Assembly (NCBI RefSeq): GCF_029227915.1
Contig: NC_079885.1
Location: forward strand, 15,945,001-16,009,000
DNA length: 64,000 nt
Direction: 5' to 3'
DNA from: Hydractinia symbiolongicarpus
Lineage: Eukaryota > Cnidaria > Hydrozoa > Anthoathecata > Hydractiniidae
The notes under the pieces were generated by a model. That model saw only the letters and a program-made list of their open reading frames with translations. It ran no database searches and was not told the DNA's origin. Shown in pieces: positions 48,242-60,184 of the stretch (its first letter is position 1; every line of letters begins with the position of its first letter). Position numbers and translations under genes: made by a program.

Positions 48242-48691
48242 ATTGACTTTTTCACGTTACATTATTTATCATTACGACTGTGACATATCTTTTTTACGCA
48301 AAAGCCGCTGAGTAAATCAAGTAAGGGACGTGATTAGAAGTTTCTTTCCATTCAAAACGGCTACAATCTTGCTGCAATAAATGCGCTACGTCGCAAATGA
48401 ATGGATTACGAGCGTCAGACAAAGAAAATGGCGATGTAGTTAATTTGCTAATTAACTTTGTCATATGAAAATTAAGTCTGAAAGTACCCTAGATTGCCTT
48501 CGTTGGAACTTTTTACCGGAAATCTTAAAGCGCATGGTTATCGTAATTAGTGGATAGCGCTTGAAATGAGCTTTCAAATGCACATAAACACGACCTATTT
48601 CGGATGATCCAGTCAAGAAATATGACCTTTAAAGATTAAACCATTTTCGATGTAATGTGCTAATAAATCGTAGATATCTGCCCGTTTGTTT

Positions 48692-48810
48692 GTCTACGAC
48701 CATACCACGATGAACACACCTGTTCCCGTCCGATCACGGAAGTTAAGCATCGTCGGGTCGGGATAGTACTTGGATGGGGCACCGCCTGGGATCTTCCGGT
48801 GTCGTAGGCT
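48692..48810 (+). rRNA. 5S rRNA gene 86, class B with T35C
   Basis: 119 nt; T35C, C67T, G89C, A101T and C104T, with T127A. Confidence 0.93.
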
Positions 48811-49259
48811 ATTGACTATTTCACGTTACATTATTTATCATTACGACTGTGACGTATCTTTTTTACGCACTAGCCCCTGAGTAAATCAAGTAAGGGACGT
48901 GATTAGAAGTTTCTTTCCCTTCAAAACGGCTACAATCTTGCTGCAATAAATGCGCCACGTCGCAAATGAATGGATTACGAGCGTCAGACAAAGAAAATAG
49001 CGATGTAGTTACTTTGTTAATTAACTTTGTCATATGAAAATTAAGTCTGCAAGTACCCTAGATTTCCTTCGTTGGAACTTTTACCAGAAATCTTAGAGCG
49101 CATGATTGTCGTACCGAATCGATAGCGCTTAAAAAGAGCTTTCAAATGCACATAAACACGACCTATTTCGGATAATCCAGTCAAGAAATATGACCTTTAA
49201 AGATTAAACCATTTTCGATGTAATGTGCTAATAAATCGTAGATATCTGCCCGTTTGTTT

Positions 49260-49378
49260 GTCTACGACCATACCACGATGAACACACCTGTTCTCGTCCG
49301 ATCACGGAAGTTAAGCATCGTCGGGCCGGGATAGTACTTGGATGGGGGACCGTCTGGGAACTCCCGGTGTCGTAGGCT
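49260..49378 (+). rRNA. 5S rRNA gene 87, C94T
   Basis: 119 nt; C94T only (box C). Terminator intact. Spacer context matches copy 42. Confidence 0.96.
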
Positions 49379-49828
49379 ATTGACTTTTTCACGTTACATT
49401 ATTTATCATTACGACTGTGACATATCTTTTTTACGCAATAGCCGCTGAGTAAATCAAGTAAGGGACGTGATTAGAAGTTTCTTTCCAATCAAAACGGCTA
49501 CAATCTTGCTGCAATAAATGCGCCACGTCGCAAATGAATGGATTACGAGCGTCAGACAAAGAAAATGGCGATGTAGTTAATTTGCTAATTAACTTTGTCA
49601 TATGAAAATTAAGTCTGAAAGTACCCTAGATTGCCTTCGTTGGAACTTTTTACCGGAAATCTTAAAGCGCATTATTGTTGACAAGAATCGATAGCGCTTA
49701 AAAAGAGCTTTCAAATGCACATAAACACGACCTATTTCGGATGATCCAGTCAAGAAATATGACCTTTAAAGTTTTAACCATTTTCGATGTAATGTGCTAA
49801 TAAATCGTAGATATCTGTCCGTTTGTTT

Positions 49829-49947
49829 GTCTACGACCATACCACGATAAACACACCTGTTCTCGTCCGATCACGGAAGTTAAGCATCGTCGGGCGGGGA
49901 TAGTACTTGGATGGGGGACCTCCTGGGAACTCCCGGTGTCGTAGGCT
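49829..49947 (+). rRNA. 5S rRNA gene 88, C68G class with G93T
   Basis: 119 nt; G21A, C68G and G93T. Distant relative of copies 43, 45 and 47. Terminator intact. Confidence 0.92.
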
Positions 49948-50397
49948 ATTGACTTTTTCACGTTACATTATTTATCATTACGACTGTGACGTATCTTTTT
50001 TACGCAATAGCCGCTGAGTAAATCAAGAAAGAGACATGATTAGAAGTTGCTTTCCCTTCAAAACGGCTACGATCTGGCAGCAATAAATGCGCCAAGTCGC
50101 AAATGAATGGATTACGAGCGTCAGACAAAGAAAATGGCGATATAGTTAATTTGCTAATTAACTTTGTCATATGAAAATTAAGTCTGAAAGTACCCTAGAT
50201 TGCCTTCGTTGGAACTTTTTACCGGAAATCTTACAGCGCATGGTTGTCGTAATTAATGGAAAGCGCTTAAAAAGAGCTTTCAAATGCACATAAACACGAC
50301 CTATTTCGGATGATCCAGTCAAGAAATATGACCTTTAAATTTTGAACCATTTTCGATGTAATGTGCTAATAAATCGTAGATATCTGCCCGTTTGTTT

Positions 50398-50516
50398 GTC
50401 TACGACCATACCACGATGAACACACCTGTTCTCGTCCGATCACGGAAGTTAAGCATCGTCGGGCCGGGATATTACATGGATAGGGGACCGCCTGGGAACT
50501 CCCGGTGTCGTAGGCT
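50398..50516 (+). rRNA. 5S rRNA gene 89, class M with G75T
   Basis: 119 nt; G75T (loop E region), T79A and G85A. Terminator intact. A chance + strand reading frame overlaps this gene and is not coding. Confidence 0.94.
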
Positions 50517-50966
50517 ATTGACTTTTTCACGTTACATTATTTATCATTACGACTGTGACGTATCTTTTTTAGGCAATAGCCGCTGAGTAAATCAAGTAAG
50601 GGACGTGATTAGAAGTTTCTTTCACTTCAAAACGGCTACGATCTGGCAGCAATAAATGCGCCACGTCGCAAATGAATGGATTACGAGCGTCAGACAAAGA
50701 AAATAGCGATGTAGTTAATTTGCTAATTAACTTTGTCATATGAAAATTAAGTCTGAAAGTACCCTAGATTGCCTTTGTTGGAACTTTTTACCGGAAATCT
50801 TAAAGCGCATGGTTATCGTAATTAATGGATAGCGCTTGAAATGAGCTTTCAAATGCACATAAACACGACCTATTTCGAATGATCCAGTCAAGAAATATGA
50901 CCTTTAAAGTATGAACCATTTTCGATGTAATGTGCTAATAAATCGTAGAAATCTGCCCGTTTGTTT

Positions 50967-51085
50967 GTCTACGACCATACCACGATGAACACACCTGTTC
51001 TCGTCCGATCACAGAAGTTAAGCATCGTCGGGTCGGGATAGTACTTGGATGGGGCACCGCCTGGGATCTCCCGGTGTCGTAGGCT
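50967..51085 (+). rRNA. 5S rRNA gene 90, class B with G47A
   Basis: 119 nt; G47A, C67T, G89C and A101T, with T127A. Its upstream spacer switches type between about 50830 and 50880. Confidence 0.93.
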
Positions 51086-51534
51086 ATTGACTATTTCACG
51101 TTACATTATTTATCATTACGACTGTGACGTATCTTTTTTACGCAATAGACGCTGAGTAAATCAAGTAAGGGACGTGATTAGAAGTTGCTTTCCATTAAAA
51201 CGGCTACAATCTTGCTGCAATAAATGCGCCACGTCGCAAATAAATGGATTACGAGCGTCAGACAAAGAAAATGGCGATGTAGTTACTTTGCTAATTAACT
51301 TTGTCATATGAAAATTAAGTCTGAAAGTACCCTAGATTGCCTTCGTTGGAACTTTTTACCGGAAATCATAAAGCGCATTATTGTTGACAAGAATCGATAG
51401 CGCTTAAAAAGAGCTTTCAAATTCACATAAACACGACCTATTTCGGATGATCCAGTCAAGAAATATGACCTTTAAAGTTTGAACCATTTTCGATGTAATG
51501 TGCTAATAAATCGTAGATATCTGCCCGTTTGTTT

Positions 51535-51653
51535 GTCTACGACCATACCACGATGAACACACCTGTTCTCGTCCGATCACGGAAGTTAAGCATCGTCGGG
51601 CCGGGATAGTACTTGGATGGGGGACCGCCTGGGAACTCCCGGTGTCGTAGGCT
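51535..51653 (+). rRNA. 5S rRNA gene 91, exact consensus
   Basis: 119 nt with no change and intact T5. Common-type upstream spacer; the downstream spacer is the AAGAAAGAGACA form typical of the right end. Confidence 0.98.
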
Positions 51654-52103
51654 ATTGACTTTTTCACGTTACATTATTTATCATTACGACTGTGACGTAT
51701 CTTTTTTACGCAATAGCCGCTGAGTAAATCAAGAAAGAGACACGATTAGAAGTTGCTTTCCCTTCAAAACGGCTACGATCTGGCTGCAATAAATGCGCCA
51801 AGTCGCAAATGAATGGATTACGAGCGTCAGACAAAGAAAATGGCGATGTAGTTAATTTGCTAATTAACTTTGTCATATGAAAATTAAGTCTGAAAGTACC
51901 CTAGATTGCCTTCGTTGGAACTTTTTACCGGAAATCTTAAAGCGCATGTTTGTCGTAATTAATGGATAGCGCTTGAAATGAGCTTTTAAATGCACATAAA
52001 GACGACCTATTTCGGATAATCCAGTCAAGAAATATGACCTTTAAAGTTTAAACCATTTTCGATGTAATGTGCTAATAAATCGTAGATATCTGCCCGTTTG
52101 TTT

Positions 52104-52221
52104 GTCTACGACCATACCACGATGAACACACCTGTTCTCGTCCGATCACGGAAGTTAAGCATAGTCGGGCCGGGATAGTACTAGGATGGGGGACCGCCAG
52201 GAACTCCAGGTGTCGTAGGCT
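52104..52221 (+). rRNA. 5S rRNA gene 92, class D (118 nt), probable pseudogene
   Basis: 118 nt; C60A, T80A, T96A, loss of one G at 97-99, and C105A. Box A, box C and helix V (A105 against G70) are all touched. Primary T5 is intact. Confidence 0.88.
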
Positions 52222-52671
52222 ATTGACTTTTTCACGTTACATTATTTATCATTACGACAGTGACGTATCTTTTTTACGCAATAGTCGCTGAGTAAATCAA
52301 GAAAGAGACATGATTAGAAGTTGCTTTCCCTTCAAAACGGCTACGATCTGGCAGCAATAAATGCGCCAAGTCGCAAATGAATGGATTACGAGCGTCAGAC
52401 AAAGAAAATGGCGATGTAGTTAATTTGCTAATTAACTTTGTCATATGAAAATTAAGTCTGAAAGTACCCTAGATTGCCTTCGTTGGAACTTTTTAAAGGA
52501 AATCTTAAAGCGCATTATTGTCGTAAAGAATCGATAGCGCCTAAAAAGAGCTTTCAAATGCACATAAACACGAACTATTTCCGATCACCCAGTCAAGAAT
52601 TATGATCTTTAAAATTCGAACCATTTTCGATGTAATGTGCTAATAAATCGTAGATATCTACCCGTATGTTT

Positions 52672-52790
52672 GTCTACGACCATACCACGATGAACACACC
52701 TGTTCTCGTCCGATCACGGAAGTTAAGCATCGTCGGGCCGTGATAGTACTTGGATGGGGGACCGCCTGGGAACTCCCGGTGACGTAGGCT
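52672..52790 (+). rRNA. 5S rRNA gene 93, G70T and T111A, type-2 spacer
   Basis: 119 nt; G70T (mismatch with C105) and T111A (mismatch with A8). Type-2 upstream spacer, terminator intact. Confidence 0.93.
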
Positions 52791-53240
52791 ATTGACTTTT
52801 TCACGTTACATTATTTATCATTACGACTGTGACGTATCTTTTTTACGCAATAGGCGCTGAGTAAATCAAGAAACAGACATGATTAGAAGTTGCTTTCCGT
52901 TCAAAACGGCTACCATCGTGCTGCAGTAAATGCGCCACGTCGCAAATGAATGGATTACGAGCGTCAGACAAAGAAAATAGCGATGTACTTAATTTGCTAA
53001 CTAACTTTGTCATAAGAATATTAAGTCTGAAAGTACCCTAGATTGCCTTCGTTGGAACTTTTTACCGGAAATCTTGAAGCGGATTATTGTCGTAAAGAAT
53101 CGATAGCAATTAAAAAGAGCTTTCAAATGCACATAAACACGAACTATTTCCGATCACCCAGTCAAGAATTATGATCTTTAACGTTCGAACCATTTTCGAT
53201 GTAATGTGCTAAAAAATCGTAGATATCTACCCGTATGTTT

Positions 53241-53359
53241 GTCTACGACCATACCACGATGAACACACCTGTTCTCGTCCGATCACGGAAGTTAAGCATC
53301 GTCGGGCCGGGATAGTACTTGGATGGGGAACCGCCTGGGAACTCCCGGTGTCGTAGGCT
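53241..53359 (+). rRNA. 5S rRNA gene 94, G89A, type-2 spacer
   Basis: 119 nt; G89A only. Type-2 upstream spacer, terminator intact. Confidence 0.96.
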
Positions 53360-53809
53360 ATTGACTTTTTCACGTTACATTATTTATCATTACGACTGTG
53401 ACGTATCTTTTTTACACAATAGCCGCTGAGTAAATCAAGTAAGGGACATGATTAGAAGTTGCTTTCCCTTCCAAACGGCTACCATCGTGCTGCAATAAAT
53501 GCGCCACGTCGCAAATGAATGGATTACGAGCATCAGACAAAGAAAATGGCGATGTAGTTAATTTGCTAAATAACTTTGTCATATGAAAATTAAGTCTGAA
53601 AATACCCTAGATTGCCTTCGTTGGAACTTTTTACCGGAAATCTTAAAGCGCATTATTGTCGTAAAAAATCGATAGCGCTTAAAAAGAGCTTTCAAATGCA
53701 CATAAACACGAACTATTTCCGATCACCCAGTCAAGAATTATGATCTTTAAAGTTCGAACCATTTTCGATGTAATGTGCTAATAAATCGTAGATATCTACC
53801 CGTACGTTT

Positions 53810-53928
53810 GTCTACGACCATACCACGATGAACACACCTGTTCTCGTCCGATCACGGAAGTTAAGCATCGTCGGGCCGTGATAGTACTTGGATGGGGGAC
53901 CGCCTGGGAACTCCCGGTGTCGTAGGCT
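53810..53928 (+). rRNA. 5S rRNA gene 95, G70T, type-2 spacer
   Basis: 119 nt; G70T only. Third consecutive type-2 unit. Terminator intact. Confidence 0.95.
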
Positions 53929-54378
53929 ATTGACTTTTTCACCTTACATTATTTATCATTACGACTGTGACGTATCTTTTTTACGCAATAGCCGCTGAGT
54001 AAATCAAGAAAGAGACATGATTAGAAGTTGCTTTCCCTTCAAAACGGCTACGATCTGGCAGCAATTAATGCGCCACGTCGCAAATGAATGGATTACGAGC
54101 GTCAGACAAAGAAAATAGCGATGTACTTACTTTACTAATTAACTTTGTCATATGAAAATTAAGTCTGAAAGTACCCTAGATTGCCTTCGTTGGAACTTTT
54201 TACCGGAAATCTTAAAGCGCATGGTTGTCGTAATTAATGGATAGCGCTTGAAATGAGCTTTCAAATGCACATAAACACGACCTATTTCGGATAATCCAGT
54301 CAACAAATATGACCTTTAAAGTTTAAACCATTTTCGATGTAATGTGCTAATAAATCGTAGATATCTGCCCGTTTGTTT

Positions 54379-54497
54379 GTCTACGACCATACCACGATGA
54401 ACACACCTGTTCTCGTCCGATCACGGAAGTTAAGCATCGTCGGGCCGGGGTAGTACTTGGATGGGGGACTGCCTGGGAACTCCCGGTGTCGTAGGCT
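54379..54497 (+). rRNA. 5S rRNA gene 96, class T92 with A72G
   Basis: 119 nt; A72G (G-U with T103) and C92T. Terminator intact. Confidence 0.95.
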
Positions 54498-54947
54498 ATT
54501 GACTTTTTCACGTTACATTATTTATCACTACGACTGTGACGTATCTTTTTTAGGCAATAGCCGCTGAGTAAATCAAGTAAGGGACGTGATTAAAAGTTTC
54601 TTTCCCTTCAAAACGGCTACGATCTGGCAGCAATAAATGCGCCACGTCGCAAATGAATGGATTACGAGCGTCAGACAAAGAAAATGGCGATGTAGTTAAT
54701 TTGCTAATTTAATTTGTCATATGAAAATTAAGTCTGAAAGTACCCTAGATTGCCATCGTTGGAACTTTTTACCGGAAATCATAAAGCGCATTATTGTTAA
54801 AAAGAATCTATAGCGCTTAAAAAGAGCTGTCAAATGCACATAAACACGACCTATTTCGAATGATCCAGTCAAGAGATATGACCTTTAAAGTATGAACCAT
54901 TTTCGATGTAATGTGCTAATAAATCGTAGATATCTGCCCGTTTGTTT

Positions 54948-55066
54948 GTCTACGACCATACCACGATGAACACACCTGTTCTCGTCCGATCACAGAAGTT
55001 AAGCATCGTCGGGTCGGGATAGTACTTGGATGGGGCACCGCCTGGGATCTCCCGGTGTCGTAGGCT
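54948..55066 (+). rRNA. 5S rRNA gene 97, class B with a new T4 at the gene end
   Basis: 119 nt; G47A, C67T, G89C and A101T, with T127A. A120T creates TTTT at 55066-55069 directly at the 3' end, which could stop Pol III at once. Confidence 0.92.
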
Positions 55067-55069
55067 TTT
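55066..55069 (+). terminator. New T4 run at the 3' end of gene 97
   Basis: A120T makes GGCTTTTG at the gene end in a copy that lacks the normal terminator. Termination here would give a transcript with almost no trailer. Confidence 0.5.
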
Positions 55070-55515
55070 GACTATTTCACGTTACATTATTTATCATTAC
55101 AACTGTGACGTATCTTTTTTACGCAATAGCCGCTGAGTAAATCAAGTAAGGGACGTGATTAGAAGTTGCTTTCCATTAAAACGGCTACAATCTTGCTGCA
55201 ATAAATGCGCCACGTCGCAAATAAATGGATTACGAGCGTCAGACAAAGAAAATGGCGATGTAGTTACTTTGCTAATTAACTTTGTCATATGAAAATTAAG
55301 TCTGAAAGTACCCTAGATTGCCTTCGTTGGAACTTTTTACCGGAAATCATAAAGCGCATTATTGTTGACAAGAATCGATAGCGCTTAAAAAGAGCTTTCA
55401 AATGCACATAAACACGACCTATTTTAGATGATCCAGTCAAGAAATATGACCTTTAAAGTTTGAACCATTTTCGATGTAATGTGCTAATAAATCGTAGATA
55501 TCTGCCCGTTTGTTT

Positions 55516-55633
55516 GTCTACGACCATACCACGATGAACACACCTGTTCTCGTCCGATCACGGAAGTTAAGCATAGTCGGGCCGGGATAGTACTAGGATG
55601 GGGGACCGCCAGGAACTCCAGGTGTCGTAGGCT
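55516..55633 (+). rRNA. 5S rRNA gene 98, class D (118 nt), probable pseudogene
   Basis: 118 nt; same set of changes as copy 92, 3412 bp (six units) upstream, and the same AATAGTCGC spacer variant. Primary T5 intact. Confidence 0.88.
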
Positions 55634-56083
55634 ATTGACTTTTTCACATTACATTATTTATCATTACGACAGTGACGTATCTTTTTTACGCAATAGTCGC
55701 TGAGTAAATCAAGAAAGAGACATGATTAGAAGTTGCTTTCCCTTCAAAACGGCTACGATCTGGCAGCAATAAATGCGCCAAGTCGCAAATGAATGGATTA
55801 CGAGCGTCAGACAAAGAAAATGGCGATGTAGTTAATTTGCTAATTAACTTTGTCATATGAAAATTAAGTCTGAAAGTACCCTAGATTGCCTTCGTTGGAA
55901 CTTTTTACCGGAAATCTTAAAGCGCATGTTTGTCGTAATTAATGGATAGCGCTTGAAATGAGCTTTTAAATGCACATAAAAACGACCTATTTCGGATAAT
56001 CCAGTCAAGAAATATGACCTTTAAAGTTTAAACCATTTTCGATGTAATGTGCTAATAAATCGTAGATATCTGCCCGTTTGTTT

Positions 56084-56202
56084 GTCTACGACCATACCAC
56101 GATGAACACACCTGGTCTCGTCCGATCACGGAAGTTAAGCATCGTCGGGCCGGGATAGTACTTGGATGGGGGACCGCTTGGAAACTCCCGGTGTCGTAGG
56201 CT
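56084..56202 (+). rRNA. 5S rRNA gene 99, class E, broken terminator
   Basis: 119 nt; T32G, C95T and G99A, with T128C giving TTCTT as terminator. First gene of the 1138-bp dimer array. Confidence 0.92.
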
Positions 56203-56652
56203 ATTGACTTCTTCACGTTACATTGTTTATCATTACGACTGTGACGTATCTTTTTTAGGCAATAGCCGGTGAGTAAATCAAGAAAGAGACATGATTAGAA
56301 GTTGCTTTCCCTTCAAAACGGCTACCATCGTGCTGCAATAAATGCGCCACGTTGCAAATGAATGGATTACGAGCGTCAGACAAAGAAAATAGCGATGTAC
56401 TTACTTTGCTAACTAACTTTGTCATATGAAAATTGAGTCTGAAAGTACCCTAGATTGCCTTCGTTGGAACTTTTTACCGAAAATCTTAAAGCGCATGCTT
56501 GTCGTAATTAATAAATAGCGCTTGAAATGAGCTTTCAAATGCACATAAACACGACCTATTTCGGATGATCCAGTCAAGAAATATGACCTTTAAAGTTTAA
56601 ACCATTTTCGATGTAATGTGCTAATAAATCGTAGATATCTGCCCGTTTGTTT

Positions 56653-56771
56653 GTCTACGACCATACCACGATGAACACACCTGTTCTCGTGCGATCACGG
56701 AAGTTAAGCATCGTCGGGCCGGGATAGTACTTGGATGGGGGACCGCCTGGGAACTCCCGGTGTCGTAGGCT
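56653..56771 (+). rRNA. 5S rRNA gene 100, C39G
   Basis: 119 nt; C39G only, T5 intact. Partner of the class E gene in the dimer. Confidence 0.96.
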
Positions 56772-57221
56772 ATTGACTTTTTCACGTTACATTATTTATC
56801 ATTACGACTGTGACGTATCTTTTTTACGCAATAGCCGCTGAGTAAATCAAGAAAGAGACACGATTAGAAGTTGCTTTCCCTTCAAAACGGCTACGATCTG
56901 GCAGCAATAAATGCGCCATGTCGCAAATGAATGGATTACGAGCGTCAGACAAAGAAAATGGCGATGTAGTTAATTTGCTAATTAACTTTGTCATATGAAA
57001 ATTAAGTCTGAAAGTACCCTAGATTGCCTTCGTTGGAACTTTTTACCGGAAATCTTAAAGCGCATGTTTGTCGTACTTAATGGATAGCGCTTGAAATGAG
57101 CTTTTAAATGCACATAAAGACGACCTATTTCGGATAATCCAGTCAAGAAATATGACCTTTAAAGTTTAAACCATTTTCGATGTAATGTGCTAATAAATCG
57201 TAGATATCTGCCCGTTTGTTT

Positions 57222-57340
57222 GTCTACGACCATACCACGATGAACACACCTGGTCTCGTCCGATCACGGAAGTTAAGCATCGTCGGGCCGGGATAGTACT
57301 TGGATGGGGGACCGCTTGGAAACTCCCGGTGTCGTAGGCT
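57222..57340 (+). rRNA. 5S rRNA gene 101, class E, broken terminator
   Basis: 119 nt; identical to copy 99 (T32G, C95T, G99A, T128C), displaced by 1138 bp. Confidence 0.92.
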
Positions 57341-57790
57341 ATTGACTTCTTCACGTTACATTGTTTATCATTACGACTGTGACGTATCTTTTTTAGGCAA
57401 TAGCCGGTGAGTAAATCAAGAAAGAGACATGATTAGAAGTTGCTTTCCCTTCAAAACGGCTACCATCGTGCTGCAATAAATGCGCCACGTTGCAAATGAA
57501 TGGATTACGAGCGTCAGACAAAGAAAATAGCGATGTACTTACTTTGCTAACTAACTTTGTCATATGAAAATTGAGTCTGAAAGTACCCTAGATTGCCTTC
57601 GTTGGAACTTTTTACCGAAAATCTTAAAGCGCATGCTTGTCGTAATTAATAAATAGCGCTTGAAATGAGCTTTCAAATGCACATAAACACGACCTATTTC
57701 GGATGATCCAGTCAAGAAATATGACCTTTAAAGTTTAAACCATTTTCGATGTAATGTGCTAATAAATCGTAGATATCTGCCCGTTTGTTT

Positions 57791-57909
57791 GTCTACGACC
57801 ATACCACGATGAACACACCTGTTCTCGTGCGATCACGGAAGTTAAGCATCGTCGGGCCGGGATAGTACTTGGATGGGGGACCGCCTGGGAACTCCCGGTG
57901 TCGTAGGCT
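57791..57909 (+). rRNA. 5S rRNA gene 102, C39G
   Basis: 119 nt; identical to copy 100. Terminator intact. Confidence 0.96.
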
Positions 57910-58359
57910 ATTGACTTTTTCACGTTACATTATTTATCATTACGACTGTGACGTATCTTTTTTACGCAATAGCCGCTGAGTAAATCAAGAAAGAGACACG
58001 ATTAGAAGTTGCTTTCCCTTCAAAACGGCTACGATCTGGCAGCAATAAATGCGCCATGTCGCAAATGAATGGATTACGAGCGTCAGACAAAGAAAATGGC
58101 GATGTAGTTAATTTGCTAATTAACTTTGTCATATGAAAATTAAGTCTGAAAGTACCCTAGATTGCCTTCGTTGGAACTTTTTACCGGAAATCTTAAAGCG
58201 CATGTTTGTCGTAATTAATGGATAGCGCTTGAAATGAGCTTTTAAATGCACATAAAGACGACCTATTTCGGATAATCCAGTCAAGAAATATGACCTTTAA
58301 AGTTTAAACCATTTTCGATGTAATGTGCTAATAAATCGTAGATATCTGCCCGTTTGTTT

Positions 58360-58478
58360 GTCTACGACCATACCACGATGAACACACCTGGTCTCGTCCG
58401 ATCACGGAAGTTAAGCATCGTCGGGCCGGGATAGTACTTGGATGGGGGACCGCTTGGAAACTCCCGGTGTCGTAGGCT
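58360..58478 (+). rRNA. 5S rRNA gene 103, class E, broken terminator
   Basis: 119 nt; identical to copies 99 and 101. Confidence 0.92.
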
Positions 58479-58928
58479 ATTGACTTCTTCACGTTACATT
58501 GTTTATCATTACGACTGTGACGTATCTTTTTTAGGCAATAGCCGGTGAGTAAATCAAGAAAGAGACATGATTAGAAGTTGCTTTCCCTTCAAAACGGCTA
58601 CCATCGTGCTGCAATAAATGCGCCACGTTGCAAATGAATGGATTACGAGCGTCAGACAAAGAAAATAGCGATGTACTTACTTTGCTAACTAACTTTGTCA
58701 TATGAAAATTGAGTCTGAAAGTACCCTAGATTGCCTTCGTTGGAACTTTTTACCGAAAATCTTAAAGCGCATGCTTGTCGTAATTAATAAATAGCGCTTG
58801 AAATGAGCTTTCAAATGCACATAAACACGACCTATTTCGGATGATCCAGTCAAGAAATATGACCTTTAAAGTTTAAACCATTTTCGATGTAATGTGCTAA
58901 TAAATCGTAGATATCTGCCCGTTTGTTT

Positions 58929-59047
58929 GTCTACGACCATACCACGATGAACACACCTGTTCTCGTGCGATCACGGAAGTTAAGCATCGTCGGGCCGGGA
59001 TAGTACTTGGATGGGGGACCGCCTGGGAACTCCCGGTGTCGTAGGCT
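58929..59047 (+). rRNA. 5S rRNA gene 104, C39G
   Basis: 119 nt; identical to copies 100 and 102. Terminator intact. Confidence 0.96.
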
Positions 59048-59497
59048 ATTGACTTTTTCACGTTACATTATTTATCATTACGACTGTGACGTATCTTTTT
59101 TACGCAATAGCCGCTGAGTAAATCAAGAAAGAGACACGATTAGAAGTTGCTTTCCCTTCAAAACGGCTACGATCTGGCAGCAATAAATGCGCCATGTCGC
59201 AAATGAATGGATTACGAGCGTCAGACAAAGAAAATGGCGATGTAGTTAATTTGCTAATTAACTTTGTCATATGAAAATTAAGTCTGAAAGTACCCTAGAT
59301 TGCCTTCGTTGGAACTTTTTACCGGAAATCTTAAAGCGCATGTTTGTCGTAATTAATGGATAGCGCTTGAAATGAGCTTTTAAATGCACATAAAGACGAC
59401 CTATTTCGGATAATCCAGTCAAGAAATATGACCTTTAAAGTTTAAACCATTTTCGATGTAATGTGCTAATAAATCGTAGATATCTGCCCGTTTGTTT

Positions 59498-59616
59498 GTC
59501 TACGACCATACCACGATGAACACACCTGGTCTCGTCCGATCACGGAAGTTAAGCATCGTCGGGCCGGGATAGTACTTGGATGGGGGACCGCTTGGAAACT
59601 CCCGGTGTCGTAGGCT
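59498..59616 (+). rRNA. 5S rRNA gene 105, class E, broken terminator
   Basis: 119 nt; fourth identical class E copy. Confidence 0.92.
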
Positions 59617-60066
59617 ATTGACTTCTTCACGTTACATTGTTTATCATTACGACTGTGACGTATCTTTTTTAGGCAATAGCCGGTGAGTAAATCAAGAAAG
59701 AGACATGATTAGAAGTTGCTTTCCCTTCAAAACGGCTACCATCGTGCTGCAATAAATGCGCCACGTTGCAAATGAATGGATTACGAGCGTCAGACAAAGA
59801 AAATAGCGATGTACTTACTTTGCTAACTAACTTTGTCATATGAAAATTGAGTCTGAAAGTACCCTAGATTGCCTTCGTTGGAACTTTTTACCGAAAATCT
59901 TAAAGCGCATGCTTGTCGTAATTAATAAATAGCGCTTGAAATGAGCTTTCAAATGCACATAAACACGACCTATTTCGGATGATCCAGTCAAGAAATATGA
60001 CCTTTAAAGTTTAAACCATTTTCGATGTAATGTGCTAATAAATCGTAGATATCTGCCCGTTTGTTT

Positions 60067-60184
60067 GTCTACGACCATACCACGATGAACACACCTGTTT
60101 TCGTCCGATCACGGAAGTTAAGCATAGTCGGGCCGGGATAGTACTAGGATGGGGGACCGCCAGGAACTCCAGGTGTCGTAGGCT
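60067..60184 (+). rRNA. 5S rRNA gene 106, class D (118 nt) with C34T, probable pseudogene
   Basis: 118 nt; class D set plus C34T. The dimer array ends inside its 5' third. The backup T run is two bases shorter, which accounts for most of the 567-bp unit. Confidence 0.88.

Larger units (their letters stand above)
55982..60099 (+). repeat. 1138-bp dimer, about 3.6 tandem copies, genes 99-106
   Basis: Class E and C39G genes alternate with a strict 1138-bp period. I noticed only one base difference inside the array (57076, C where the other copies have A). It begins in the spacer before gene 99 and ends at position 34 of gene 106. Confidence 0.9.

Noticed and set aside
50392-50586. A 64-codon + strand open frame.
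   Set aside because: It begins six bases before 5S gene 89 and runs through it without an ATG start. The sequence is explained by the rRNA gene.
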